A DNA stretch of 64,000 bases from Thiorhodovibrio winogradskyi (GTDB lineage Bacteria > Pseudomonadota > Gammaproteobacteria > Chromatiales > Chromatiaceae): NCBI RefSeq assembly GCF_036208045.1, contig NZ_CP121472.1:4227531-4291530 (forward strand), read 5' to 3'. The notes under the pieces were generated by a model. That model ran no database searches and was not told where the DNA came from. It saw only the letters and a program-made list of their open reading frames with translations. Numbering within the stretch: position 1 is the stretch's first letter; each line of letters opens with the position of its first letter. The position numbers and the translations under genes are program-made. Below, in pieces: positions 38,527 through 47,413 of the stretch.

Positions 38527-39208
38527 GCAGCATCTCCCGCAAGGCTGGCCAGAGGTTATCGAGAATGCGTGCTTGCGCCGCCGCCGTGGGATGCAGCCCA
38601 TCGGCCTGCATCAGATCCCAGCGCTCGGCCACGCCGGCGAGCAGGCGTGGCACCAGTTGAACGCCGGTCTGCTCGGCGACATCCGCGAACATGCGTTGAA
38701 AGCCCTCGCTGTAGGCCGCACCATAATTGGGCGGCAGACGAATACCGACCAGCAAAACAGAGGCGCCGGACGCCTCGGCCCGATCAATGAGCTGGACCAG
38801 CCGCTCGCCGATGTCGCGCGGGGCAAAACCGCGCAACCCGTCGTTCGCGCCCAGGGCGATGATAACCAGCCGCGGACGGTGTTTAGCGAGCAACCCGGGC
38901 AGGCGTTCGAGCCCACCGGCGGTGGTCTCGCCAGAGATACTGGCATTGATCACCTCGACACCGGGCCATTTCTCGGACTCGCCTTCGGACCGGTCCTCGC
39001 GCCGGATTGCGTCAAGGCGCTGTGCGAGCAAGGCCACCCAGGCATCCTGGACTGGCATCCCATAGGCCGCGCTCAGGCTGTCACCGAGCACCAGCAGGCG
39101 CAAGGGTTCGGCGGCCACGGAAACCCTGGCGAAGAGTGCCAGGATGGCCGCCAAGATCAGGATGTGCAAAGACTTGCTATTGAACTTGCCGTTCATGGAA
39201 TTGATCAT
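38510..39208 (-). CDS. tesA: TesA-type periplasmic esterase/lysophospholipase
   Basis: GDSL/SGNH esterase (thioesterase I/protease I/lysophospholipase L1), about 232 residues with a signal peptide ('LHILILAAILALFARVSVAA'). Catalytic blocks are intact: 'VLGDSLSAAYGM' (Ser), 'SISGETTAGG' (Gly), 'ALGANDGLRG' (Asn) and 'DGLHPTAAAQ' (Asp/His). Possible starts are 39229, 39208 and 39196; 39208 is a compromise preceded by 'TTAGAA'. The gene is divergent from ybbA-ybbP, the same order as in E. coli, which supports the assignment. Confidence 0.92.
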   Translation of the reverse strand: MINSMNGKFNSKSLHILILAAILALFARVSVAAEPLRLLVLGDSLSAAYGMPVQDAWVALLAQRLDAIRREDRSEGESEKWPGVEVINASISGETTAGGLERLPGLLAKHRPRLVIIALGANDGLRGFAPRDIGERLVQLIDRAEASGASVLLVGIRLPPNYGAAYSEGFQRMFADVAEQTGVQLVPRLLAGVAERWDLMQADGLHPTAAAQARILDNLWPALREMLHAPGN

Positions 39209-39281
39209 TTCTAACTGACGAGCTGCCATATCGCGGCATTTTCATTCGCCGCCCATCCCAAAACAGGACAACCAAGAAAGC

Positions 39282-39989
39282 ATGACGGAATCCGATCAGC
39301 TCACGCAAGCGCCGGCGCTCTGTCGCGCGCTGGCGGTTGGCAAGCAACTCCAGGGCCCCGCCGGTCACCTGAGCATTTTGCGCGCTTTGGACCTGGATGT
39401 CGCCCCGGGCGAGGCGGTGGCCATTCTCGGCGCCTCCGGCTCGGGCAAGTCCACCCTGCTTGGATTGCTGGCGGGGCTCGACAGCCCGAGCAGCGGCGAC
39501 ATCTGGCTGTGCGGCCAGGCGCTCGCCGGGCTGGACGAGGACGGCCGCGCCGCCCTGCGCCAGGGTCGGGTGGGCTTTGTGTTCCAGAACTTTCAACTGC
39601 TACCAACCCTGACCGCGCGCGAGAATGTTCTGCTGCCGCTGGAGCTGGCCGGCGAGCGCGCCGCCGAGGCCAGCCGCCGCGCCGAGGAGGCGTTGACCGC
39701 CGTGGGCTTGAGCGAGCGCGCCGGACATTATCCACGCCAGCTCTCCGGTGGGGAACAGCAGCGGGTCGCCATTGCCCGCGCTTTCGCACCGGCGCCGCGC
39801 ATTTTGTTCGCCGACGAGCCAACCGGCAACCTGGATGCCGACACGGGCGCGCGCATTATCGAACTGCTGCTGCAACTGCGCGCCGACGCCGGCGCCGCCC
39901 TGGTGCTGGTCACCCATGATCCGGCCCTTGCCGAGCGCTGCGACCGCCGCCTGCACATGCACGACGGTCAGCTGCGGGAGCAAGACTAA
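39282..39989 (+). CDS. ybbA: ABC transporter ATP-binding protein YbbA
   Basis: ATPase of a MacB/LolD-like mechanotransmission ABC system, 235 residues. Walker A 'GASGSGKST', Q-loop 'FVFQNFQLLPTLT', signature 'LSGGEQQRVAIARAF', Walker B 'ILFADEPTGNLD' and H-loop 'VTHDPAL' are all present. It pairs with the YbbP permease whose start overlaps this stop (TAATG). Divergent tesA next door is the conserved partner. Confidence 0.94.
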   Translation: MTESDQLTQAPALCRALAVGKQLQGPAGHLSILRALDLDVAPGEAVAILGASGSGKSTLLGLLAGLDSPSSGDIWLCGQALAGLDEDGRAALRQGRVGFVFQNFQLLPTLTARENVLLPLELAGERAAEASRRAEEALTAVGLSERAGHYPRQLSGGEQQRVAIARAFAPAPRILFADEPTGNLDADTGARIIELLLQLRADAGAALVLVTHDPALAERCDRRLHMHDGQLREQD

Positions 39990-42550
39990 TGCGCCCGGAT
40001 CAGCCCGCCATGAGCGCATCCCCAGCCACCGCCGCCGCCGCCCGCCTCGCCGCGCCCAGACACAACGCCTGGCGCCTGGCGCTGCGTCTGCTCGGGCGCG
40101 ATTGGCGCGGTGGCGACCTGGGACTGCTGCTTGCCGCCCTGGTGCTCACGGTCGCGGCCGTGACCGCCGTGGGCTTTTTCACCGACCGCATCGCCTCCGC
40201 CATTGATCGCCAGGGCAGCGACCTGCTGGCGGCCGATCTGGTTATCGCTTCCAGTCAGCCGATCACCGAGCCGGTGCGCGCGCGCGCCGCGCAAAGCGGC
40301 TTGATCAGCGCCGAGACGCTGAGCTTTCGCAGCGTGGTGCTGGCGGGCGAGAAAACCCAGCTGGTGCAGGCCAAGGCGGTCAGCCCAGGCTATCCGCTGC
40401 GCGGCCAGCTGCGCGTTCAACACGCGCTCAACGGCCCGAGCGAGACCATGACCAGCGGCCCCGCGCCTGGCACGGCCTGGGTCGAGGCGCCGCTGCTGCA
40501 CGCGCTGGGGCTCAGTATCGGCGAGCGCCTGCGCCTTGGCGAGCAGCCCCTGCGCATCGACGCCATCATTGCCCATGAGCCGGATCGCGGCGGCGGCTTC
40601 GCGCAATTCGCCCCCCGGGTCATGATGGCCGCCGCCGATCTGCCAGCCACCGGGTTGATCACGCCGGCAAGCCGCGTCGATTATCGCCTGCTGCTGGCGG
40701 GCGAGCCCGCGGCGCTGCGCACCTTTGGCGACTGGGCCAAGAGCCATCTCACACCCGATGCCGAGCTGCAAAGCGCCCAGGACGCGCGCCCGGAACTGGC
40801 CTCGGCCAGCGAGCGCGCGGCACGCTTTCTGCACCTGGCGGCCCTGACCACGGTGCTGGTCGCCGGGGCCGCCGTGGCGCTGGCCAGCCGGCGCTTTGTC
40901 GAGCGCCAGACCGACGCGGTCGCCGTGATGCGTGCCCTGGGCGCGCCGCGCGGTCTGCTGGCGCGACTCTTTGCCTGGCGACTGCTGGGTCTGGGCCTGA
41001 TCGCCAGTACCCTCGGTTGCCTGCTTGGCTATCTGGGACAGCAGGGGCTGCTGCTGATCCTGGGTGACTGGTTTGGCGAGCGCCTGCCACCGCCGTCGCT
41101 GCGCCCGCTGGCGCTGGGCTATGGCACCGGACTGATCGCCCTGGCCGGCTTCGCCCTCCCCCCCCTGGTGCAGCTCGCGCGGGTGCCGCCGCTGCGGGTG
41201 CTGCGGCGCGATCTCGGCGCCCCGCCCGCCTCCCTGGCGCTGGCCATGGGCGCGGCGGTGGCGGCCCTGGCGGCCCTGCTGTTCTGGCTGGCCGATGATG
41301 TCGACCTGGCGTTGCGGGTGCTCGGCGGCACCCTGGCCGCCATCGCGGCCCTGGCCGGGCTTGGCAGCCTGCTGGTCTGGGGCGCGCGCATTGCCGCGCG
41401 GCGCGCGCGCGGCATCTGGCGCCTGGGACTGGCCGGCATCGGGCGGCGCCCGGCGCAGTCGGTCATGCAGCTGTGCGGCTTTGGGATCGGTCTGCTGGCG
41501 CTGCTGCTATTGGCGGTGGTGCGGGTGGATCTGCTGCGCGACTGGCAGGCAAGCCTGCCGGAAGGCGCGCCCAATCGCTTCTTGATCAACATTCAGCCGG
41601 GCGAGGTCGAACCCCTGCGAGCGTTTTTCCGCGACGCCGGTCTCGACACCTCCGGTCTTTACCCCATGGTGCGCGGGCGGCTGCGCGCCATTGGCGAGCG
41701 TCTGGTCGATGAGGAAACCTATGACAACGCGCGCGCCGAGCGCCTCGCCCGGCGTGAGTTCAACCTGAGCTTTGCCAGCGACTTGCAGACCGACAATCGC
41801 CTCATGGCGGGCATTTGGTGGCCGAATGACCAGGCCCCGGCCCAATTCTCGGTGGAGGAAGGCATCGCCGAGACCCTGAACATTGCCCTGGGCGACACCC
41901 TGCGCTTTTGGGTGGCCGGGCAGGAGATCAGCGGCCCGGTCACCAGCCTGCGCGAGGTGCGGTGGGACAGTTTTAACGTGAACTTTTTTGTCATCGCCCC
42001 ACCCGCCGCGCTCAACGACCAGCCGGCGACCTGGGTGACCAGCTTTTATCTGCCGCCCGGGCGCGATGGCTGGATTCCCGAACTGCTCGAGCGCTTTCCC
42101 AGTGTGACAGTGATTGATATCGATGCCCTGCTGACCGAGGTGCGCGGCGTCATCGACCAGGGTATCCGCGCGGTGGAATATGTCTTTGGCTTTACCCTGC
42201 TCGCCGGACTGCTGGTGATGATCACCGGGATTCAGGCAAGCCTCGGCAGCCGCCGCGCCGAACAGGCCGTGCTGCGCACCCTGGGCGCCGGACGCGGTCC
42301 CCTGCTGCGCGCGATCATGATTGAATTCACCACCCTGGGCCTGCTCGCCGGCTTGCTGGCCAGCGCCTTCGCGGCCCTGATTGGCTGGTTGCTAGCGACC
42401 CAGGTGTTCGACCTGGCCTACGGCATCGACCCCTGGCTGTGGCTGCTTGGCGTGCCCGGCAGCGCGCTGCTCATCGGCCTGGCCGGCACCCTGGCCAGCT
42501 GGGGGCCGCTGGTGCGACCGCCGCTGGGGGCCTTGCGCGCGGCGGGCTGA
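39989..42550 (+). CDS. ybbP: FtsX/MacB-family permease YbbP
   Basis: 853-residue membrane component with two FtsX-like repeats: helices cluster near 45-65 and 290-490 (several), and again near 730-850, with large periplasmic loops between ('EQPLRIDAIIAHEPDRGGG', 'FNVNFFVIAPPAAL'). This ten-helix layout matches E. coli YbbP, thought to extrude or release hydrophobic molecules or lipoproteins. Start overlaps the ybbA stop by one base; an ATG seven codons later is possible. No frameshift is visible along its full length. Confidence 0.92.
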   Translation: MRPDQPAMSASPATAAAARLAAPRHNAWRLALRLLGRDWRGGDLGLLLAALVLTVAAVTAVGFFTDRIASAIDRQGSDLLAADLVIASSQPITEPVRARAAQSGLISAETLSFRSVVLAGEKTQLVQAKAVSPGYPLRGQLRVQHALNGPSETMTSGPAPGTAWVEAPLLHALGLSIGERLRLGEQPLRIDAIIAHEPDRGGGFAQFAPRVMMAAADLPATGLITPASRVDYRLLLAGEPAALRTFGDWAKSHLTPDAELQSAQDARPELASASERAARFLHLAALTTVLVAGAAVALASRRFVERQTDAVAVMRALGAPRGLLARLFAWRLLGLGLIASTLGCLLGYLGQQGLLLILGDWFGERLPPPSLRPLALGYGTGLIALAGFALPPLVQLARVPPLRVLRRDLGAPPASLALAMGAAVAALAALLFWLADDVDLALRVLGGTLAAIAALAGLGSLLVWGARIAARRARGIWRLGLAGIGRRPAQSVMQLCGFGIGLLALLLLAVVRVDLLRDWQASLPEGAPNRFLINIQPGEVEPLRAFFRDAGLDTSGLYPMVRGRLRAIGERLVDEETYDNARAERLARREFNLSFASDLQTDNRLMAGIWWPNDQAPAQFSVEEGIAETLNIALGDTLRFWVAGQEISGPVTSLREVRWDSFNVNFFVIAPPAALNDQPATWVTSFYLPPGRDGWIPELLERFPSVTVIDIDALLTEVRGVIDQGIRAVEYVFGFTLLAGLLVMITGIQASLGSRRAEQAVLRTLGAGRGPLLRAIMIEFTTLGLLAGLLASAFAALIGWLLATQVFDLAYGIDPWLWLLGVPGSALLIGLAGTLASWGPLVRPPLGALRAAG

Positions 42551-42657
42551 ATGACAGACTGTCCGAATGGGAACGACTGAATCAGGCGCGTGACCATCTG
42601 CCAGCTGGGGTCAACTCCTGCTATGATTCACCGAAATTCAAACGCTGTGCCGCGCTC

Positions 42658-42981
42658 ATGATCTTCAAGCCCAATCCGGTTGCCTTCCTCTTGGTCACCA
42701 TGACCACCATCCTCTCGCCGGCCGCCGCCCTTGATGCCTCAAGCCTCGATCTGCGTGTGACCGATGCTGACATCCGGCCCGCGGTCACCCTCAAGCAGTT
42801 CGACAACCGGCGGGTCGAGGAATACAGCGTGAATAACAATGTCTATATGCTGAAGATCACGCCCAGCGCCGGCGCGCCCTATTATCTGATCGATCAGGAT
42901 GGCTCTGGCGACATGTCCTGGAGCCGCGGCCCGCCTGGACCCAACCTGCAGGTGCCGCAATGGACACTGTTCCGTTGGTAG
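42658..42981 (+). CDS. DUF2782 exported protein
   Basis: 107-residue protein with a signal sequence ('PVAFLLVTMTTILSPAAAL') and a DUF2782 core: 'VTLKQFDNRRVEEYSVNNNVYMLKITP', reported as short pieces here, then 'YYLIDQDGSGDMSW' and 'VPQWTLFRW'. The family is confined to gammaproteobacteria, often near polA; function unknown. ATG 42658 is chosen because it directly precedes the signal peptide. Confidence 0.86.
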   Translation: MIFKPNPVAFLLVTMTTILSPAAALDASSLDLRVTDADIRPAVTLKQFDNRRVEEYSVNNNVYMLKITPSAGAPYYLIDQDGSGDMSWSRGPPGPNLQVPQWTLFRW

Positions 42982-43061
42982 GCTCAGCGGGCAGTCTCGA
43001 CGGTCCGCCACGCCAGCCAGAGCTTTGAGAACCCCCTTTTCGCCACGATGAGGCCTGCTCC

Positions 43062-44087
43062 ATGAAATTCCCATCCGCCTGGCCGCGCTGGCCACTGGCC
43101 CTGGTCTTGCTGTTCGCCACCAGCCTGGCGAGCGCCGATACCCTGGGCAAGATCAAATCCCGCGGCACTCTCAGGTGCGCCGTCAATGGCGAGGTTCCCG
43201 GTCTGTCGCTCCAGGCCGGCGACGGTCGCTGGAGCGGGCTCGACGTGGACTTTTGCCGTGCGCTGGCCGCCGCCGTGCTGGGTGATGCGGACAAGGTTGA
43301 GTTCATCCCGACAACCACGGCCGAGCGCTTCGAGGCGCTGACCAAAGGCCGTGCCGATGTGCTCGCGCGCAATACCAGCTGGACCCAGGCGCGGGAACTG
43401 ACTGAAGCCATCCGCTTTGTCGGCGTGCTCTATCACGACGGCCAAGGGTTCATGGTGCCACGCACGAGCGGCAAACGCAGCGCGCTTGAATTGGCCAATG
43501 TCAAGGTCTGCGCCATCACGAAAACCACCAACATCGACAATGCCAAGAGCTATTTCACCCGCCATCGCATGCCGATGGAGCTCATGCCGTTCGATGATCT
43601 GCCCACTGCCGCGGATGCCTACCAAGAAGGTCGCTGCGATACCCTGACGGCGGACCAGTCGCAGCTGCATGCGCTACGCGCCCTGTTCCCGGATCCCAAG
43701 GCCCACCGCATCCTGCCCGAGATTATCTCGCGCGAACCCCTGAGCCCGGCTGTCCCCGCCGCCGACGATAAATGGTTCGAGCTGGCGCGCTGGACGCTCT
43801 TTACCCTGATCAATGCCGAAATCCTTGGCATCGACTCGGGCAATGTCGCCACCGCCCGCGAACGCGGCCGCAGTGATGAGGTCCGCACCCTGCTCGGTGA
43901 CGACAATGATATCAATGCCCACCTCGGACTCAGTGAAGGCTGGGGGGCGCGCATCATCGCCGCGGTCGGCAACTATGGCGAGATGTTCGAGCGCAACCTG
44001 GGCCCGGACTCAGGGCTGGACATCAAACGGGGTCTGAATGCCCTCTGGGATCGGGGCGGATTGCTCTACGCCCCGCCGCCCCGCTGA
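43062..44087 (+). CDS. General amino-acid-binding protein (AapJ/BztA type)
   Basis: Periplasmic binding protein of the polar amino-acid ABC uptake family, 341 residues, signal peptide 'LALVLLFATSLASA'. 'LGKIKSRGTLRCAVNGEVPG', 'WSGLDVDFCRALAAAV', 'TTTAERFEALTKGRADVLARNTSW' pieces and the late 'IIAAVGNYGEMFERNLG' match AapJ/BztA (glutamate/glutamine/aspartate/asparagine). The permease genes (aapQ/M) and ATPase (aapP) usual downstream are missing; a DUF1015 gene follows instead, so this is an orphan copy. Confidence 0.88.
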   Translation: MKFPSAWPRWPLALVLLFATSLASADTLGKIKSRGTLRCAVNGEVPGLSLQAGDGRWSGLDVDFCRALAAAVLGDADKVEFIPTTTAERFEALTKGRADVLARNTSWTQARELTEAIRFVGVLYHDGQGFMVPRTSGKRSALELANVKVCAITKTTNIDNAKSYFTRHRMPMELMPFDDLPTAADAYQEGRCDTLTADQSQLHALRALFPDPKAHRILPEIISREPLSPAVPAADDKWFELARWTLFTLINAEILGIDSGNVATARERGRSDEVRTLLGDDNDINAHLGLSEGWGARIIAAVGNYGEMFERNLGPDSGLDIKRGLNALWDRGGLLYAPPPR

Positions 44088-44102
44088 GCCGGTCAAGCCG
44101 TC

Positions 44103-45332
44103 ATGACATTGATCAGCCCCTTCCGCGCGCTGCGGCCCGCGACTGGACGCGCCAAGGACATCATCGCGCCGCCCTATGACGTGATGAGCACCGAGGAGGC
44201 GCGCACCATGGTGCAAGGCAGACCGCACAGCTTTCTGCATGTCTCGCGCCCGGAGATCGATCTGCCGCCGGGCAGCGACCCGAGCACCCCCGCCGCCTAC
44301 GCCAAGGCAGGGGAGAACTTTATGGCGCTGCGGCAACAAGAGTTGTTGCAACGCGACCCGACCCCTTGCCTGTATATCTACCGTTTAACCCAGGGACAGC
44401 ATCGCCAGACCGGGATCGCGGCCATTGCCTCGGTCGCCGCCTACCGTGACGGGCGCATCAAGAAGCACGAGCTGACCCGCCCGGCGAAAGAAGACGACCG
44501 CGTGCGCCATATCCAAGCGCTGGCGGCGCAAACCGGTCCGGTTTTTCTCATTCACCGCGCGAACGACATCATTCAACAACGGCTGGCCGAGTACAGCAGC
44601 GCACCACCCACAATCGATGTCCAGGCCGAGGATGGCGTGACTCACCAGCTCTGGACCCTGCAGGCTCCGGACGCCATCACAGAGCTCTGCAGCGCTTACG
44701 AGGCCCTGAATGCGCTTTACATTGCCGACGGTCACCACCGCTGCGCCGCCGCGGCAAGAGTCGCCGAGGATCATCCAGACTTAGCAGACGCCGGTGGTTT
44801 TCTCGCCGCCATCTTCCCCGACGACCAGACGCGAATCCTCGCCTACAATCGCCTGATTCGCGATCTCAACTGCTTGACCGCGCAGTCGTTTCTCAGCGGC
44901 TTGGAAGAGAATTTCGCGCTTGAGCCCCACCCCACTCCCGTCACACCGGAGGCCGCGGGTGTTTTCGGTCTGTATCTTGACCACCAGTGGTATCGCCTGA
45001 CCATTAAAGCCGAGCCGCGCGAGCAAGGCATCTCCCGGGGACCGGCCAGCCAACTCGACGCCAGCCTGCTGCAGGACTTTCTGATCCGTCCCCTGCTCGG
45101 CATCGACAACCCCAGAACCGACGAGCGCATCGACTTCGTTGGCGGCAGCCGGGGTATCGCCGGCCTGACCGAACCCGTCGACCAGGGCCAGATGCGCCTC
45201 GCGCTCGCGCTGCATCCCACCAGCGCGCGGGAACTCATGGCCGTCGCCGACGCCAAGGCCCTCATGCCGCCAAAATCCACCTGGTTCGAGCCCAAGCTGG
45301 CCGATGGGTTGCTGTGTCATTTGCTGAGCTGA
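44103..45332 (+). CDS. DUF1015 family protein
   Basis: 409-residue cytoplasmic protein of the DUF1015 family. Diagnostic segments: 'PFRALRPATGRAKDIIAPPYDVM', split here, 'YRLTQGQHRQTGIAAIASV', 'KKHELTRPAKEDDR' and 'NALYIADGHHRCAAAARV'. The family is widespread, sometimes next to serine or phosphoserine metabolism genes, and biochemically uncharacterised. It is the last intact core gene before the accessory region; an integrase remnant runs into its 3' end on the other strand. Confidence 0.9.
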   Translation: MTLISPFRALRPATGRAKDIIAPPYDVMSTEEARTMVQGRPHSFLHVSRPEIDLPPGSDPSTPAAYAKAGENFMALRQQELLQRDPTPCLYIYRLTQGQHRQTGIAAIASVAAYRDGRIKKHELTRPAKEDDRVRHIQALAAQTGPVFLIHRANDIIQQRLAEYSSAPPTIDVQAEDGVTHQLWTLQAPDAITELCSAYEALNALYIADGHHRCAAAARVAEDHPDLADAGGFLAAIFPDDQTRILAYNRLIRDLNCLTAQSFLSGLEENFALEPHPTPVTPEAAGVFGLYLDHQWYRLTIKAEPREQGISRGPASQLDASLLQDFLIRPLLGIDNPRTDERIDFVGGSRGIAGLTEPVDQGQMRLALALHPTSARELMAVADAKALMPPKSTWFEPKLADGLLCHLLS

Positions 45333-45789
45333 AACATTTGCTTACCAATACAGCTCTGGCTTCGTTGCCCTTGGCGTGACGCGATCGTGACTCATCTAGA
45401 ACGGCAACAGCTGAGCGGACGCGGTCTGGGGCGAGGTGGGCATATCGCTCTGTCATGGTGATCGAGAAATGACCAAGTAAGTCTCGAACCTCGGTTAGTG
45501 GCACTCCTGCGGTGACAAGCCAAGCGGCACATGTGTGGCGAAGGTCGTGAAAGCGGAAGTCGTCGATACCCGCCTTTCGACAGGCTGCAAGAAAGCCCTT
45601 TCGCGCATCTCGGATGCGTGCGCCGTTTTGCTTCACGAAAACCAGCGGACAGTCGGGTAGGTGACTTGCCCGCCAGCTCGCTCGAGAAAGCAACGCAGCA
45701 CGTGCTGTTTGGTTCAGCGGAACACTCCGATATTTTCCGTTCTTCGTCTCAGTCGCCTCAAGGTGGATAGTGCCAAGCTTGAGATCAGC
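45262..45789 (-). pseudogene. Tyrosine recombinase (phage integrase), N-terminus lost
   Basis: C-terminal half of a phage-type integrase. From an in-frame stop at 45790-45792 the frame reads 'LKLGTIHLEATETKNGKYRS', then 'VPLN', and continues to 'FHDLRHTCAAWL' (H-x-x-R box), 'LLGHFSITMTERYAHL' (His and the catalytic Tyr). The first catalytic Arg box and the DNA-binding N-terminus are missing, and no other frame upstream restores them, so it cannot recombine. Its 3' end overlaps the DUF1015 gene, which may mark the original insertion junction. Upstream lie DUF4224 and csrA-like genes, common escorts of such integrases. Confidence 0.8.
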
Positions 45790-46066
45790 TTACCTTTACA
45801 TCGACTGTTTACCAGTCCGACCATCAAGGGTTTAGCTAGTTATTTAGTGTTCTCCATCATGGCGGCTTCAAGCTCACCTGTTCTCGATTTCCTGTGTCCG
45901 TACCTTAAACTTGGTAGGTAGTTGAAGATAAGTCACTTAATCAGGTTAGCGACCTCCGGGAACCTTGAGACAACCAACATGCTTCTTGTTGTGCGGAGCT
46001 AACGACTGGCGTACTCGCAGTCTCTGTCGGGTATGCTTGATCGCGCTCTCCCAATTTCTGCCGTTG
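45790..46066. other. Degenerate stretch between integrase remnant and DUF4224 gene
   Basis: About 277 bp where the N-terminal half of the integrase would be expected. No frame on either strand gives integrase-like sequence. I see no other gene. Confidence 0.5.
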
Positions 46067-46327
46067 TTATGAACCTTTTTCGAGGTTCTTGGGTCTTGGT
46101 GGCAAGGGATAAGGCGCTCGGTACTCAATATCCCCCTCGATGACACGGAAGCGCTGAGGGATAGCAAACAGGCGGAAGACGTTCCTTGGTACTCGTGGTC
46201 TCCCGTCGCGGTCAGGAAAAAACGGGATGCCCAGTTCCCTCAGATGCTCGCGCTGCTTGTCGGTGCGGACGTAACCGGTGAGGTCGGCGATGTCTTCGTC
46301 GGTCAGAAAGAAGGGTTCCTCGCTCAT
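46067..46327 (-). CDS. DUF4224 protein
   Basis: 86-residue protein: 'FFLTDEDIADLTGYVRTDKQ' then 'GIPFFPDRDGRPRVPRNVF'. This is the DUF4224 pattern, a small phage and integrative-element protein usually encoded just upstream of the integrase, as in this case. It may be an excisionase-like accessory factor (inference from size and position). Its ATG overlaps the end of the csrA-like frame by 4 nt (ATGA). Confidence 0.8.
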   Translation of the reverse strand: MSEEPFFLTDEDIADLTGYVRTDKQREHLRELGIPFFPDRDGRPRVPRNVFRLFAIPQRFRVIEGDIEYRAPYPLPPRPKNLEKGS

Positions 46328-46680
46328 ACGTCGAACTCCCGGCGGCGCGGCTGTTTGCGTAGGATGATCGGGCGCTTCTTCGAAGTTCCGGTTTCCGGCG
46401 TTGTACCCAGCAGTGGCTCTGCTTGCGCGTACTCGGCGACATCGGGGTGACCGCTCGCGGCGATGTACTCCCCGCGCAGCTCTCCACGGTAAATATTTCA
46501 GTCTTTCGGACAGCGGACGGCGATCTTGGCCTGGTTGCGATTGACACTGACGCAGGCGATCTGTATGCGGTGGTTGCCGAGATCCTCGGGCAGCTTGAGC
46601 ATGATCAACTCGCCGGGGCGGCGTGTCAGGACAAGTCCCAAGGGACGGGGTTTATTGTTGTTTTGCGGTGTATTGGGCAT
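46324..46680 (-). pseudogene. CsrA-family RNA-binding regulator interrupted by an in-frame TGA
   Basis: The frame reads 'RPLGLVLTRRPGELIMLKLP', then 'RIQIACVSVNRNQAKIAVRC' and 'PKD', which aligns with CsrA (LILTRRVGE ... VRIGVNAPKE). A TGA at 46498-46500 then interrupts, and the same frame continues with 'NIYRGELRGEYIAASG', matching the CsrA 'VHREEIYQRI' helix, before a Lys/Arg-rich tail ending at 46324. GGAGG lies 8 nt before ATG 46680. The N-terminus has about 15 extra residues. Either the gene is broken by one nonsense change, or only the 60-residue truncated form is made. The continuation is coupled to DUF4224 by ATGA. Confidence 0.7.
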
Positions 46681-47413
46681 GTTATGGCCCTCCATGGTTG
46701 TCGAACAGGTTGGATGTTGCCGCGAAGTGCCTTGATGGCGGTGACCGCAGCTGTGGGTGGGAACGGGGACTTGATCGGGATCTAGTGTGCTACCAGCCGG
46801 TTAGGGCTGATGGGACGTCTGGCGCTCCCTACGACTGTGCAGCGAGGAAGTTCTTCTGGTCGCCAGCTTGCCGCCCCACCCCCGACGCGCCCACCGGGCG
46901 CAAGGCGTCAGTCGGTGACGGCGGTTCGACGCGGGTGACCAGGCTAGCGGGAACGGATGACCGCAGTCCTCCGTGTCATCTCGCCTTTTCTCATTCAGGC
47001 GTGAGCCGCGAGGGGAAAGGACGGGACTCTATCGGGATTGAACAGAATCCGAAGTGGGGGACCGGGTCTCAGTTCCCGGGTATGGGGGTGTTGGCTTGGA
47101 TGATGAGGCGCGAGATTGGGGTATTGCGGTCGCCTGGGTTGTGGGATTTCCCAAAAAATTTCAGAAAATTTGCAGGCTTAAGTCATTGCCCCAAGCCCTT
47201 CCACGTAGAGCGATTACCGGAGCTGCCAGTACTCCGAAGCCGCCGGACCACTCCAATGGCGGCAATGGGGGAGACCCACCCGCTGGTCGCAGTCACCAGC
47301 CCAAGAGTACTCAGCAAGAAGCCTCGGTGTGATAGGCAGAGGCATGGCGATCAAGCGTTCTGCTCTTCCCAAGCCAAGAACGCGCAGATGATCTTCATCG
47401 CCCAACACGGCAA
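46681..47413. other. Non-coding stretch upstream of the csrA-like gene
   Basis: About 730 bp with no reading frame I trust on either strand. There is an open frame on the plus strand (46623-47486), but its composition is not protein-like. Several short inverted repeats occur (for example around 'gggatttccc' near 47147). Possibly element regulatory DNA or worn-down genes. Confidence 0.5.

Noticed and set aside
45262-45400. tRNA attachment site for the integrase remnant
   Set aside because: No cloverleaf can be formed near the junction; the integrase simply runs into the 3' end of DUF1015.
46800-47200. Group II intron or retron RNA
   Set aside because: Some motifs (gagccg, gtgtgc) caught the eye, but there is no domain V hairpin that I can fold and no reverse transcriptase gene.
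47360-47405. Partial second copy of the small protein at 48003-48290
   Set aside because: Only about 13 C-terminal residues are alike (FLAWEEQNA versus FLAWKESQK); too short to call a duplication.
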